DNA of 64,000 nucleotides from Catonia carolina (taxonomy: Eukaryota; Arthropoda; Insecta; Hemiptera; Achilidae): assembly GCA_035578175.1 (NCBI GenBank), contig JAQMRL010000006.1, positions 26,988,393 to 27,052,392 of the forward strand, given 5' to 3'. Below, one piece after another: positions 33,769 to 45,204 of this stretch; within the stretch, counting starts at the first letter, position 1; each line of letters begins with the position of its first letter. The notes under the pieces are model-generated. The model did no database searches and was not told the DNA's origin. It worked only from the letters and a program-made list of their open reading frames with translations. Position numbers and translations under genes: made by a program.

Positions 33769-35436
33769 AGGGTAATATACGCCCCTTAAAGCATCACGTG
33801 ACACGTGGAGCCAAAATAGCAATTTTTTTAAATGTCCGCCGTATTAAAACGGAAAATTGGATGTTACTTTTTAAATATTCACACTGTAGAAAAAACTGCG
33901 ATCTTTAACAAACTTAAACCCCGATTTTTTATGTAAAACCTGGATAAAGTATCAGACGTTTAAAAAACACATTTACAGAAAACCGGTTAAGAACCGAGTA
34001 CTTTTAATTCATAAATTGCTGTATCTCCGACAAATTTTTAAATAAAAAATTTAAGTTTAACAAAAACTCAGGAAAGAACAAGCTTTAATTTGATGTAGCG
34101 TTAAAAATTTTCTGTTAGGTCGTTTTTGAAATAGAGTTCGTCAAACTTAACGCTCTCATCAAAAATTTAAGTTTATCAAAAAATAAACACAAGAAAGAAC
34201 ATTTGCTGCAGCATTAACATTTTTCCGTTAGGTCGTTTTTGAAACAGAGCTTGTCAAACTTAACGACCTCATCAAAAATTTAAGTTCCTCAAAAAAAAAC
34301 AGGAAAGAACATTTGATGTAGCGTTAACATTTTTCCGTTAGGTCGTTTTTGAAACAGAGCTTGTCAAACTTAACGACCACATCAAAAATTTAAGTTCATC
34401 AAAAAATAAACATAGGAAAGAACATTTGATGTAGCGTTAACATTTTTCCGTTAGGTCGTTTTTGAAACAGAGCTTGTCAAACTTAACGACCTCATCAAAA
34501 ATTTAAGTTCAAAAAATAAACACAGGAAAGAAGATTTCCTGTAGCGTTAACATTTTTCCGTTAGGTCGTTTTTGAAACAGAGCTTGTCAAACTTAACGAC
34601 CTCATCAAAAATTTAAGTTCATCAAAAAATAAACACAGGAACGAACATTTACTGTAGCGTTAAAAATTTTCTGTTAGGTGGTTTTTGAAACACAGCTTGT
34701 CAAACTTAACGACCACATCAAAAATTTAAGTTCATCAAAAAATAAACACAGGAAAGAACATTTGATGTAGCGTTAACATTTTTCCGTTAGGTCGTTTTTG
34801 AAACAGAGCTTGTCAAACTTAACGACCACATCAAAAATTTAAGTTCATCAAAAAATAAACACAGGAAAGAACATTTGATGTAGCGTTAACATTTTTCCGT
34901 TAGGTCGTTTTTGAAACAGAGTTCGTCAAACTTAACGCTCTCATCAAAAATTTAAGTTTATCAAAAAATAAACACAAGAAAGAACATTTGCTGCAGCATT
35001 AACATTTTTCCGTTAGGTCGTTTTTGAAACAGAGCTTGTCAAACTTAACGACCTCATCAAAAATTTAAGTTCCTCAAAAAAAAACAGGAAAGAACATTTG
35101 ATGTAGCGTTAACATTTTTCCGTTAGGTCGTTTTTGAAACAGAGCTTGTCAAACTTAACGACCACATCAAAAATTTAAGTTCATCAAAAAATAAACATAG
35201 GAAAGAACATTTGATGTAGCGTTAACATTTTTCCGTTAGGTCGTTTTTGAAACAGAGCTTGTCAAACTTAACGACCACATCAAAAATTTAAGTTCATCAA
35301 AACATAAACACAGGAAAGAACATTTGCTGCAGCGTTAACATTTTTCCGTTTGGTCGTTTTTGAAATACAGCTCATCAAACACAACGAACTTCTTTCATGG
35401 CGGACATTATAGTGCTTAATCAATTTATGTTACCCT
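33769..35436. mobile_element. TIR-like element containing a 113-bp satellite array
   Basis: The left end reads AGGGTAATATA...TTAAAGCA...ATGTCCGCC; the right end, reversed, reads AGGGTAACATA...TTAAGCA...ATGTCCGCC. The spacing is imperfect, so the TIRs are old or mosaic. No clear target duplication. The interior from 34050 is tandem repeat. Non-coding. Confidence 0.6.
34050..35395 (+). repeat. 113-bp tandem array (about 12 units)
   Basis: The CGTTTTTGAAA block recurs at 34121, 34234, 34344, 34457, 34567, 34680, 34793, 34906, 35019, 35129, 35242 and 35355: steps of 113 bp with some of 110. Units contain TTAACATTTTTCCGTTAGGT and TCAAACTTAACGACC. Variants repeat in order after 785 bp. Confidence 0.95.
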
Positions 35437-35439
35437 AAT

Positions 35440-36238
35440 TAATTTTCCACGTGGTAAACAATCACCAGTGAATTAAATCAATAAATAATAAATTAAACAA
35501 TTAAAATACATTGTTACAGTTAAATGAGCTGAATGATCAGATTAGAAAGAATTAAAATTGGAAAATAGCGTTACATAGATTGGTTGAATAAGAGGATATA
35601 ATTAAAGGTGTTTACTAAAACTATTTCGCTCTTTCCTATTAGATCATTTCCAGCAGATTTGTTGCCTATTATCACCTCATTATGTTCCTGGCAAACACCA
35701 ATATTAACGTCCTTCCCCTCACCCCATTTTCGTTTCACGTCCCCCTCACACCTACCCATTCCATTATCAACCCCTAGTTAATATACGGCTGTATTCTCAC
35801 CAATACCAAACAACTATTACAGTGTACAGTAAAATGGTTAAACTCTGATGGCTTGGAAATTATTGGTGAGGACATTATAATCACTTCTATAAAATTTAAA
35901 TGCATAACCTTCATAAATTACCATTTTAGAAATGTTCATCCAGATGGATTATTTAATTACTAATCAGTATTCCTAAAATTTTATAAAGCTTAACGCACGA
36001 AATTCCGGTTGAAAAACAGTGTAAGATAAAACACTTAACAGAATGTAAATATTACTTAATAGCAACCCTTATAACAGAACAACATAGTAAAAATTTTCTT
36101 ATTCGCATGCGCCAACTAAAAAACTGGAGAAGAGTTCTCTCTATAATAATTGCCTCTTTCTGATAGTGGGAGCAATATCAGCTGTTAATCAGCTGTGATT
36201 AACAGCTGGATCAACAGTAGGGTAATAGTATCAATTTA
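35440..36238. other. No gene recognised; one strong hairpin
   Basis: AT-rich. A 28-bp perfect-arm hairpin AGCTGTTAATC/GATTAACAGCT lies at 36180-36207. Confidence 0.5.
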
Positions 36239-36239
36239 T

Positions 36240-36615
36240 GGGAGAGGGACAGGCGCGTTTGAACCTCTGAAAGGCTTTACTAAGTAAAACGAGGAGTAAG
36301 ATTGTTTACAATTGCCTTCCTCACTACGTGGAACAGTATGCTTATCAGCTTGCCAGGCTCTCTGAAAAGAATCTACTTTCCACCCTACAAATAACATCTT
36401 CACTTCATTAAACGCAGAGTCTAGCTGTATAATGAAATTCATTACACTCAGAGGAGATAACTCTGACTAGTGTCATTTACACCTCTATCTCTTCTGTTCT
36501 TAAATACTTCAATCATATAATTGGCTGACCATGTGATAAGAAACAGAACTATATTTTGTAGCCCTGGAACTAGTAGATCGAGTGCAAATAATTTAACATT
36601 CCGGTTGCCTGTTAG
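36240..36615 (-). mobile_element. SINE-A copy, tail lost
   Basis: From GTTTGAACCTCTG to CCTGTTAGGGG; the AAC tail is replaced by unrelated sequence. The frame opens MNFIIQLDSAFNEVK. Confidence 0.8.
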
Positions 36616-36774
36616 GGGAAAGTTGGTAGCAGATAAACATAAATTATGTGATTTCTCATTTAACAGGTTCAAATCTATTCAGATTCAAAACAGTCCATTG
36701 GCTGTTCATCTAGACAAACCACAGCCAGACATATAAAATTTAAGCAACAAAATCATACATGATTATATTTTGAC

Positions 36775-36945
36775 CATCTTATGTGTAGTTGAGTGGTTAG
36801 CAAGCTAAACTGAGAATTGAAAGGTCCTGACTTTGATTCCTAGCTAGAATCTGGATATTTTTAATATTTTAAATTTTATTGACATTGTTCACTAACCCAC
36901 ACATTCACTAATGACTAACTGTCAGTGTAACATTAAAAAAACTTT
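36775..36945 (+). mobile_element. SINE-D copy, diverged
   Basis: tRNA-like head GTAGTTGAGTGGTTAGCAAG, decayed B box, and the TGACTAACTGTCAGTGT end. Confidence 0.6.
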
Positions 36946-36984
36946 TTTAAACCTAAAAAAGAATATTTAATTGTAATTAAAACA

Positions 36985-37135
36985 CACATACTAACTAGCG
37001 TGCTAGCCAACAAAGAGAAAGGTCCCAGGTTCGATTCCCAGCTAGAGTCAGGAAATATTAATACGTTAAAACTAACCATACAGTACCAAGACGCACAGTA
37101 GTCGTTAATGACCAAGCTGTCGAAGAAACTTTAAT
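36985..37135 (+). mobile_element. SINE-D copy
   Basis: Has AGGTTCGATTCC and the conserved CACAGTAGTCGTTAATGACC, then CAAGCTGTCGAAG. The head is short. Confidence 0.75.
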
Positions 37136-37139
37136 AAAA

Positions 37140-37970
37140 CTAAAAAATCTATAAAAACTGCAATACATAAAATAAGAATGTAACAACTTTAGAATATTGA
37201 AAAGGTTGTTTTAAAGAAATTTAATATAAATTCAAGATAACAAAATACGAAAGATCTTTGAATGAATAAACTGGACAATATTTTAAAATATGGAATACAG
37301 GAAAAGTAAACTGTTATAATTTAACAACAGTAAAAGATGACACACAACGGTAGAAATACATTTAAAATGTTTACTTTAAGGTCTGTATTGGACAAATATA
37401 CATAACTTTGCACAACTAACAATGTTGATATTTGTCGAGAACAAATAGTAAATACAAACTTTTTTATTGATTTTTCAGAGTTTCCTTCTTGTTAAAACAA
37501 GAAACTTATTTTCTGAAAATATGAAATACTTGACCTCTCAGAACGATAAGAATCAATGATAAATATTCTCAAAACTCTTTTCGAAATAGAGTGAATGGGG
37601 GAAAAATAACAGCAAACAAAAAGGACAAAAAAAAATGGCAAGGCATTGCACTAACTTTCTGACAAATTCAACTTCATATCCTATTACAACAATTATTGAA
37701 GACTAGCAATGATGCATTTACTCCACGCATGATTGTTGCTAATCTCATGAGGGCGTGTTAAATAAACTAGTTTTAATTGCTTTTCCCTTTTTGACTACAT
37801 ACCTTACGTTTTCTAGATACCACTTTCAGAAAACTTAAGTCAAATTTCAGAATTACAGCTCTTTGAGGAAAATAACAGTACAGCTAGAACAATTTATATA
37901 GCAATAAATTATCAATTTATTTTATTTTAATATTCTAATGAAATGAGTTATTTTATTAATTAAAGATATT
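37140..37970. other. AT-rich DNA without recognised feature
   Basis: No recognisable frame or repeat. Confidence 0.5.
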
Positions 37971-37972
37971 TT

Positions 37973-38155
37973 TCCACCTCTGTAGCGTAATGGTAGCACG
38001 TTGGCCTACTACGCAGAGGTCCTGGGTTCGATTTTCTGGCTAGGGTCTGGAAATTATAACAAGTCACTACCCTACATTCCAAAACCCACTGTAGTCGCTA
38101 CTGACCAAGCTGTTGATGCGACTTTAAATAAACTAAAATAAAATAAAAAAATATT
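37973..38155 (+). mobile_element. SINE-D copy, best preserved
   Basis: A-box-like TAGCGTAATGGTAGCACG, B box GGGTTCGATT, CACTGTAGTCGCTACTGACC, and an A-rich tail. Resembles a tRNA head but cannot fold as a functional tRNA. Confidence 0.85.
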
Positions 38156-38289
38156 TTGAAAATAATTATGGATCTATAATAATATAAATAGAACTTTTAG
38201 TTAAAAAGATTAAAAATATTAATTTATTGAATGTTTATCATTGTTAGAAAAACGTTGATTTGTAAAAAATAAGAAAATTTTTCTTATAG

Positions 38290-39360
38290 GCCTATGTCAA
38301 TAGAAGATTCTGGTAACGGAAGATATGAGGTGTACCAAAGAGGTGAAGTTGAGGGTCGCAATGGCCAAAGAGGAATTTGGCAGGAAAAGATGGATTTCGT
38401 GCAGCAGGCTTGATTTGGAATTGCAGAAGAGATTGGCGAAATGCTTTGTTTGGAGTGGCTGCATATGAAGCGAAGACATTTTTTTTTTTTTTTTACTTGC
38501 ATCTAGGAGACTCCAAAGGGAGTATAGGACATGTCGAATAAAACTGATAAATTGAAAGTTTATCACCAATGATAAATTCATCACTTACCACCAGAAAATT
38601 GTTTTTGCTACTGCTTACTTCAGTAGGCTTGTCATGAACCCCTTTGTATCAAATAGTACACAAATATTGTTTAATTATAAGTTAAATATTTTTCAATCAA
38701 AACTATTTAAAAAGGAATTCGTGCACACTGTAAAATGTTTCATCAATCAAATACTGTTTTAGCTTTTTTTAAAAATGACTTAAATTGTCACAACTTTTTA
38801 AACCTTGTGGCAATTTATTGATGTATTTTCTACCTGCATAAGTTGGTTTTTGTTCAAACAATTTAGTGTTGTGATTAGCAACATGATAATCGATTCTTTT
38901 TGTAGTGGTTGTGAACATCTAAATTCTGTAAAAAGGTATTTTTCTTTACGTACATTATCACTTCAAAAATGTACAAAGAAGGAACTGTGAGCAATTGCAG
39001 CTCTTTACATGGACTTTGAGGAGGCAGGATGAGATGAGGTTGGAGGCGCTGGAAATGTGGATTTGGAGAAGGATGGAAAGAGTTAGTAATGAAGAGGTGC
39101 TTCGGTAAGTGGTGGAGAAGAAGGGGCTGCTGGAGATGGTGATACAGAGGAAACACAGGTGGCTGGGTCACTGGTTGGGAAAGGAGTGTCTGATAGCAGA
39201 CATGCTGGAGGAACCAGTTAATGGAAGGAAGACAAAAGGGCACAAAAGATTCAAGATGCTTGATGATGTGAAACAGGGAAGAAGGTACAAAGAAGGGAAG
39301 AGGTTGGCGCAAGATAGGGAGAAATGGAGGACTGAATGTAGAGACCTACTGTGAAGCAAA
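38290..39360 (+). pseudogene. LINE RT C-terminus split by another LINE
   Basis: 38300-38478 encodes a MRCTKEVKLRVAMAKEEF-type stretch. After an insertion (38479-39005) the frame resumes with WTLRRQDEMRLEALEMWIWR, ERVSNEEVLR, RKHRWLGHWLGKE, and ends RLAQDREKWRTECRDLL-stop. L2/CR1-like layout (A.DR..WR end). Confidence 0.8.
38479..39005 (-). pseudogene. 5'-truncated Jockey-type LINE inserted in a LINE
   Basis: Begins with a T run (38479-38494, its poly(A) tail). Reading the minus strand gives, across frame breaks, NHYKKNRLSC, a KYINKLP stretch and FYSVHEFL-like words, the usual end of Jockey-group ORF2. No reliable target duplication found. Confidence 0.7.
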
Positions 39361-39591
39361 ACACAAATGATGATATGTTGTAAAAGCTTCAAGAGCGGTT
39401 CAATTTCTAAGCCAAAGGCCATAAAAGTTTATATTTAATTAATTAAATACAATTACTTACCGATAAATAATTGGATACATTTTATATTTATTCATAACAC
39501 AGATAAGTGTCATTATTTGTTTATTTAAATAATAATCCATATTATTTTTATAAGATATTGTTTCAGATCAATCTAAAGTAACCTAGATTTT

Positions 39592-39773
39592 TTTATTTTT
39601 TTTTATTTTATTTTGGGTTTTACAACTGACTGTTGTGCAAATAGCTGCTAATGCAGACGATGAGAAAATGAAGATGAGTGATGAAAAAATGTCAGACCTG
39701 ACCAGGAATCGAACCCGAGACCCCGGCATTGGAAGCCAGTTGTGCTAACCACTATGCCAACGGGCTGGCCTAT
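39592..39773 (-). mobile_element. SINE-C copy, near full length
   Basis: Minus strand: GTTGGCATAGTGGTTAGCAC (A box), TCGGGTTCGATTCC (B box), tail ending in A-rich sequence (T-rich 39592-39615 on plus). Confidence 0.85.
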
Positions 39774-40062
39774 TGATCACCTAAATGATAAATTACAGGA
39801 GGTACAGAAATAATATTAATTGTTTTACAATAGTTACTTCTTATAAGCAACTGATTGAGATTCAGACACTTTATTTTTCCTAGTAATACCATTTGTAATG
39901 TAAGTATTTCAGTTTTTCGAAGAACATATATCAAAGTAATATGTATTATTGTTTAGAATAGTCACCTACTTTACACTCCTTGATAAATGGTGCAATTATG
40001 ATAAAATTCTTTACAGTTTCGTAACTGGGCTTCGTACGTAACTCTATTTTGAAGTGATAAAG

Positions 40063-40856
40063 TTGTTGTTTAGGTCAACAGCCAAAACGCTGGTTAGAAC
40101 CTCTAGAGGTTTTACTAAGTAAAAACAAGGAGTCAGGTGATTCACTAATGACTTCCTCACCGAGTGAAAAAGTATGCTTATCAGCACGCCAGGCCCTCCG
40201 AAAAGCACCTATTTCACCCTGCAAATTACACTTCACTTCATTCACCACAGGGTCTGGTTGTATAATGAAATTCATTACTCTCAGAGAAGATAACTCTGAC
40301 TAGTGTCTTTTACAGCTCTACCTCTTCTGAACTTAAATACTTCAGTCATATAATTGGCTGACCATATGATATGAACAGAACTATTTATTGTAGCCCTGGA
40401 ACCAACATAACGAGTGCAATTAATTGAACACTCCACCTGCTTGTTATGCTGCCCATAACAGACAGGTGGAGTGTCAAATTATTTACACTCAGTCTGTTTG
40501 TTTCAGGGCTAAAATAAATAGTTCTGTTTCTTATCACATAGTCAGCCAATTAAATGACTGAATCATTTAAGAACAGAAGAGGTAAAGGTGTAAAAGACAC
40601 TAATCAGAGTTATCGCCTCTAAAAGTAATGAATTTAATTATACAGCCAGACCCTGTGGTGAATGAAGTGAAGGTGTCATTTGCAGAGAGGAAAATATGTA
40701 CTTTTCAGAGGGCCCAGCATGCTGATAAGCATACTTTTCCATTCAGTGAGGAAGGCAATGGTAAACCACCTCACTCCTCATTTTACTTAGTAAAACCTCA
40801 ACAGGTTCAAACCAGCCTTTCGGCTGATGACCTAAACAACTGCTTGTTATGGGCAG
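40063..40856 (-). mobile_element. SINE-A copy interrupted by a second SINE-A
   Basis: Outer copy occupies 40063-40448 and 40852-40856, with outer duplication GTGATAAAG (40054-40062, 40857-40865). Confidence 0.9.
40449..40839 (+). mobile_element. SINE-A copy nested in SINE-A
   Basis: 391 bp in opposite orientation to its host, flanked by CTGCTTGTTATG (40437-40448 and 40840-40851). Its frame is open: MNLIIQPDPVVNEVKVSFAE for about 70 codons to the tail. Confidence 0.93.
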
Positions 40857-41056
40857 GTGATAAAGTACATAAGACCAAATACTTTTATGCAAAATTTTAA
40901 TATCCAATACCCTAACACAAGAAACAAGAGACCATTAGGTATAATGTGGCTAACACTAAATTTTTTGAACAAAAACCTACTTATGCAAATACAAAATACA
41001 TCAATAAATTACCACAATTTTTAAAATGTTGTGCTATTTTGCATTCACTAGAAAAA

Positions 41057-41851
41057 GTCCATCACAAGGAAGGTGTGTTAAATTACTTGCACTCCATCTG
41101 CTAGTTCCAAGGCTAAAAAAAATAGTTCTGTTTCTTATCACACAGTCAGCCAATCGTAAGACTAAAACCTTTAACAACAGAAGAAGTAGAAGTGTAAAAG
41201 ACACTATAATGCTTTTTACCGTTGATGAGCTCTGTTGTTCCACATGTTATACCAATTAAAATGTTTGCCAGCGTTGTCAAATAGTATGAATGTATCAGCC
41301 TGACACACATGATTATTATGCGCACATGGATATAAGAGCCAAAGTAGTTCACTTTGTCTTGCATTTCATACTGAACATGTCGATTATAGAGTGGGTTAAC
41401 ATGCAATACTTTATAATATAATCAACTGGCTGTATGTTCATCGGTTATAATTGTTATTGAAAGACAAAAAAAATGGCTGGACAAATATATAACAAGAGCT
41501 ATGAGAGCAAGTATTGGCAACGTTGCTGGCAAGTCATTGGCTAGCTATGAAGTGGGTAGGGGCATTGTGTAAGTTCAGAGCTCATCAACTTTGAAAAATG
41601 GTATATAATCAGAGTTATCTTCAATGAGAGTAATTAATTTCATCATTATACAGCCAAACTCTGTGGTAAATAAAGTGAAGGTGTCATTTGCACGGGTGGA
41701 AAGTAGATGCTTTTCAGAGGGCCTGGCGTGCTGATAAGCATAGGCTACGTTTCCACTCAGTGAGGAAGGCAACAGTAAACCACATCACTCCTCGTTTTAT
41801 TCAGTAAACCCTTTAGAGATTCAAACCAGCCTTTTGGCTGATAACCTAAAT
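41057..41851 (+). mobile_element. SINE-A copy interrupted by a 400-bp MITE
   Basis: First part 41057-41205 ends at GACACTA; the second part 41607-41851 resumes ATCAGAGTTATC. Rejoined ends match the family exactly at this point. Confidence 0.88.
41206..41606. mobile_element. MITE-like insertion, about 400 bp
   Basis: Ends are inverted (GTTGATGAGCTCTG at 41221, its reverse complement ending at 41589) with T(A)TA at the junctions. Non-coding. Bounds are fixed by the host SINE-A. TA target fits Tc1/mariner or similar but is not proof. Confidence 0.75.
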
Positions 41852-41919
41852 AATAAAAAAATATCTGAAAAATTACTTAATTGATGAGACTTTGTATAAT
41901 ATTTAGGAATTTCTTTCTA

Positions 41920-42090
41920 GTTTATTTAAAGTCATATCAACAGATTATTAGCGACTACGTTGGGTTTTGTATCTGGAACGGTAGGTTTAGACTTGTAATA
42001 ATTTGTAGGCCCTAGCTGGGAATTGAACCTGAGACCTCTGTATTGTAGACTAACATGCTAACCACTATACTATGAAGGTGACCAAATAAA
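41920..42090 (-). mobile_element. SINE-D copy
   Basis: Reverse copy with GGGAATTGAACC (decayed B box complement), CATGCTAACCACTATACTA head and AAAGTCATATCAACAG tail. Confidence 0.8.
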
Positions 42091-42164
42091 ATTTTATTTA
42101 TATAAAAATGAAAAATAACTCAAAATAAATAAGCATTGAAGCGAATTCTAGGAAAACTGGGTCC

Positions 42165-42291
42165 TATTGTATATATATTTGACGAGCATGCCCAGCACGG
42201 CTTCGCACATGAACATGTGTAACCAATTTTTTTAAAAATAAATATGTAACAGAAACTGTGTAGCTGCTATATACATTGACTGTTTACTCCA

Positions 42292-42329
<38 letters not shown>

Positions 42330-42612
42330 CGTTTTGATAAATTCCCCTGCGGCGTACATCGCTCACCAACATCAAACCCCTTCATCTACTTCAACAGCAA
42401 TACATACTCACATGTACACACACACACACATACATATTTATGAAAATCTTAATAATTAGGGCCCTTAGGGTTATCATTTTTGAAAATTTTAAAATAAAAT
42501 GTTGTGAATATAAATACTAATATGCTATCAAAATTTCATGAAAATCCGTTCAGTAGTTTTGTAAATTAGCCTGCACAAAAAAAACACACTTTGTCTTTAT
42601 ATTAGTATAGAA
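42165..42612 (+). mobile_element. RTE-like 3' end with CA tracts
   Basis: Ends AAAATCCGTTCAGTAGTTTT, then CTTTATATTAGTATAGAAG, an end shared by RTE-type LINEs and dependent SINEs in many arthropods. Contains GCATGCCCAGCACGGCTTCG and two CA runs (42297-42326, 42417-42430). Confidence 0.6.
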
Positions 42613-42999
42613 GACAAACTTATTGTAGTAAGCTTGTTATAGTGGATCAATGTGTGGTTGAAATAACATGTAATTATTTATTCAAGTGCTATGTATTAAC
42701 TTAGCTTGTAGTAATAGGTCAACGTAAATATTGCTCTTTTAGAGCATAATTAGAGCACAAGAAAGAGTTGAGGCTGGATTTGCCATGGATGTGAAACGAA
42801 ATACTCGTACATCAGGAGGTCAAAGGGTGTTTGATTATATAGCACCAAATTTTTATAACGCTTTACGTTTTGACTTATGTAAATTATTTTTTGCCGCATG
42901 GATTGGTGTCTTTAAATGAAGACTTAAAAAATATTTGGTTGGTTTGGGAATTGGTTGTTAACACATACACACACAAATTGAAATTAACACATACACACA

Positions 43000-43426
43000 T
43001 ACGAGATAAAATTCAAACTCGTACATCTCGACTGCAGCCATCTTCTTCCAGGTCTTCCCAACTCCATTCTACTAACTGGAAGATATTCTATAACTTTGAA
43101 GGGTATTCTCTCCTCTGGTATCCGTTCCAAATGTTACCTCCATTGACTCCGATACTCCTCCACTTTTTCATTCAGACTAAATACACCCAACTAAGATCTA
43201 ATTTCCCCATTATGTATTGGATCCAGCTTCCAGCAGCCCTTCACCCTTCTTAAAAACCTTATTCAGCTGCTTAGATCCTACTTTCTTGGCGTTTCGTGGT
43301 AACCCATGTCTCACATCCATAAAGAAGGACTTGAGCTGCAATTACCTTGTAGGACTTCACAACCATTTCTGTTCTAGCTCTGTTACACAGTGTCCTATAA
43401 AAGGTTCCACTAATAGCTTGAAATTT
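43000..43426 (-). pseudogene. L2-like LINE RT fragment
   Basis: Minus frames: YRTLCNRARTEMVVKSYKVI, then LLYGCETWVTTKRQESRI, and downstream (43000-43170) the same C-terminal block as 13810-13995. Its left-hand continuation is cut by SINE-A at 43427. Confidence 0.8.
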
Positions 43427-43823
43427 GTCGTTGTTTAGGTTATCAGCCAAAAGCCTGGCTTGAACTTGTAGAGGTTTTACTAAGTAAAATGAGGAGTGAG
43501 GTGGTTTACAGCTGCCTTCCTCACAGAATGGAAAAGTATGCTTATCAGCATGCTGGGCCCTCTGAAAAGCACATATTTTCCACTCTGTAAATGACACCTT
43601 CACTTCATTCACCACAGGGTCTGGCTGTATAATGAAATTCATTACTTTTAGAGGTGATAACTTTGATTAGTGTCTTTTACACCTCTGCCTCTTCAGTTTT
43701 TAAACCATTCAGTCATGTAATTGGCTGACCATGTGATAAAAAATAGAACTATTTATTTTAGCCCTGCAAATAACAGATTGAGTGTACATAATTTGACACT
43801 CTACCTGTCTGCTATGGGCAGAC
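43427..43823 (-). mobile_element. SINE-A copy with TSD
   Basis: Flanked by AGCTTGAAATTT (43415-43426, 43824-43835). Frame MNFIIQPDPVVNEVKVSFTE open into the tail and, by chance, into the LINE beyond. Confidence 0.92.
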
Positions 43824-44222
43824 AGCTTGAAATTTATTTATTTTATTTTCTACATCCAAGTCCCTATCAAAACTCATATTACATACCAGACAGTTATATA
43901 GTAAAACACTTGATCTAATACTACATTGTCTAAAAACACTCATTGAATGAGTGGGATAGTTAAGTAATAACCAATGTAATTTATTAAATAATTAAAAAAT
44001 ATTGTGTAACATAGAATAGTCAAAAATATTGGAATCAGTAATATGTTAAATAATTCATAAAGGTACAAACAATTTGTAAATACTAACTTATTATTATTAT
44101 TTCATCATTGTTCTTTCCTGAGCACATGCTTTGCCTTATTCAGGAAAGTAATTTCTGTTTAGTAGATAAGAAATTGTACATGTTGTAAAATTATTGTAAT
44201 GGAAATAAATAAATAAATTAAA

Positions 44223-44325
44223 TTGCTGTTGTTTAGGTCAACAGCCGAAAGGCTGGTTTGAACCTCTAGAGGTTTTACTAAGTAAAAATGAGGAGTAAGG
44301 TGGTTTACTACTGCCTTCCTCACTT
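44223..44325 (-). mobile_element. SINE-A, 5'-truncated
   Basis: Tail end only: GTTGTTTAGGTCAACAGCCG to CTGCCTTCCTCACTTG. Confidence 0.8.
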
Positions 44326-44529
44326 GACAAGTGTATCACATCTAATGGAGTCTACTTAGAAGGTGACTGAAGGAATTTTGTAAAAAATGTTATAAATAAA
44401 TTTTTTATAACAAAATCTAGGTAAACCGATTTTACTTAAAACATTTTTTTTTTTTAATGTTGAGAATGAAGCGTTTTAGAGAATAGAATTATTTCTATAA
44501 TTTAACCATTTTTTAATCATCACAAGATT

Positions 44530-45200
44530 GAGACAAGAATAAAGAAAATAAAACTACTTATATGGCATCATGGGCGGATTTATGGGGTTGCTAGGGGGTT
44601 CGCCGCACCCCCAGATTTTTGAGATGATAATAAATTTAGTATTTAGTATCCAAATACCTCATACCTTCCGGTGAGCTTGCACCCCCAAATATCAAAACCT
44701 AAATCCGCCCATGTATGGCATTTGTAGATTTAAAGAAAGCATTTGACTATCTGAACTGGAGTAAAATGTTTAAAACTTCGAAAAGACTAGGAATTAAATA
44801 GAAAGAAAGGAAAGTTATCTACGGTCTGTATAAGAATCAAACGGCTGTTTTGAGAATTGAGGGGTACGAAAAACAAGCTGCTGTAAGAAAAGGTGTACAA
44901 CAAGGATGTTCATTGTCACCAATACTTTTTTTAACTTAAACATAGAAGAGGCTACAAAATGAAGTGAAGGAAAAATTTGAGGCAGGAATGAAATTCCAGG
45001 AGAAACAATAAAAATGCTGAGATTTGCCGATGATATAGTAGTATTAGCCTATACAAAGAAAGAACTAGAGGATATCTTAAATAGAATGGATAAGATCATG
45101 AGAAAGGATTACTCATGAAAACGAAAGTGTTGTGCAGCAACAAGAGTGGTTTAGAAGAGATGGGAAATTTAAAAGTAGGCAACAAAAACATACAAATAAA
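44530..45200 (+). pseudogene. LINE reverse-transcriptase palm fragment
   Basis: FVDLKKAFDYLNWSKMF, then RKGVQQGCSLSPILF, then RFADDIVVLAYTKKELED after frame breaks; FADD is the catalytic motif of the RT palm. Several stops. Carries the 135-bp MITE. Confidence 0.85.
44579..44713. mobile_element. 135-bp MITE with 8-bp TSD (hAT-like)
   Basis: TIRs CATGGGCGGATTTA/TAAATCCGCCCATG, exact duplication TATGGCAT (44571-44578 and 44714-44721). An 8-bp duplication fits the hAT superfamily. Confidence 0.88.
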
Positions 45201-45204
45201 ATAA

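Noticed and set aside
34050..35395. CRISPR or regulatory array
   Set aside because: Whole 113-bp units are repeated with no spacers; it is a satellite.
37973..38060. Possible functional tRNA gene
   Set aside because: A- and B-box-like words are present, but no acceptor stem closes and the same sequence recurs with a SINE tail.
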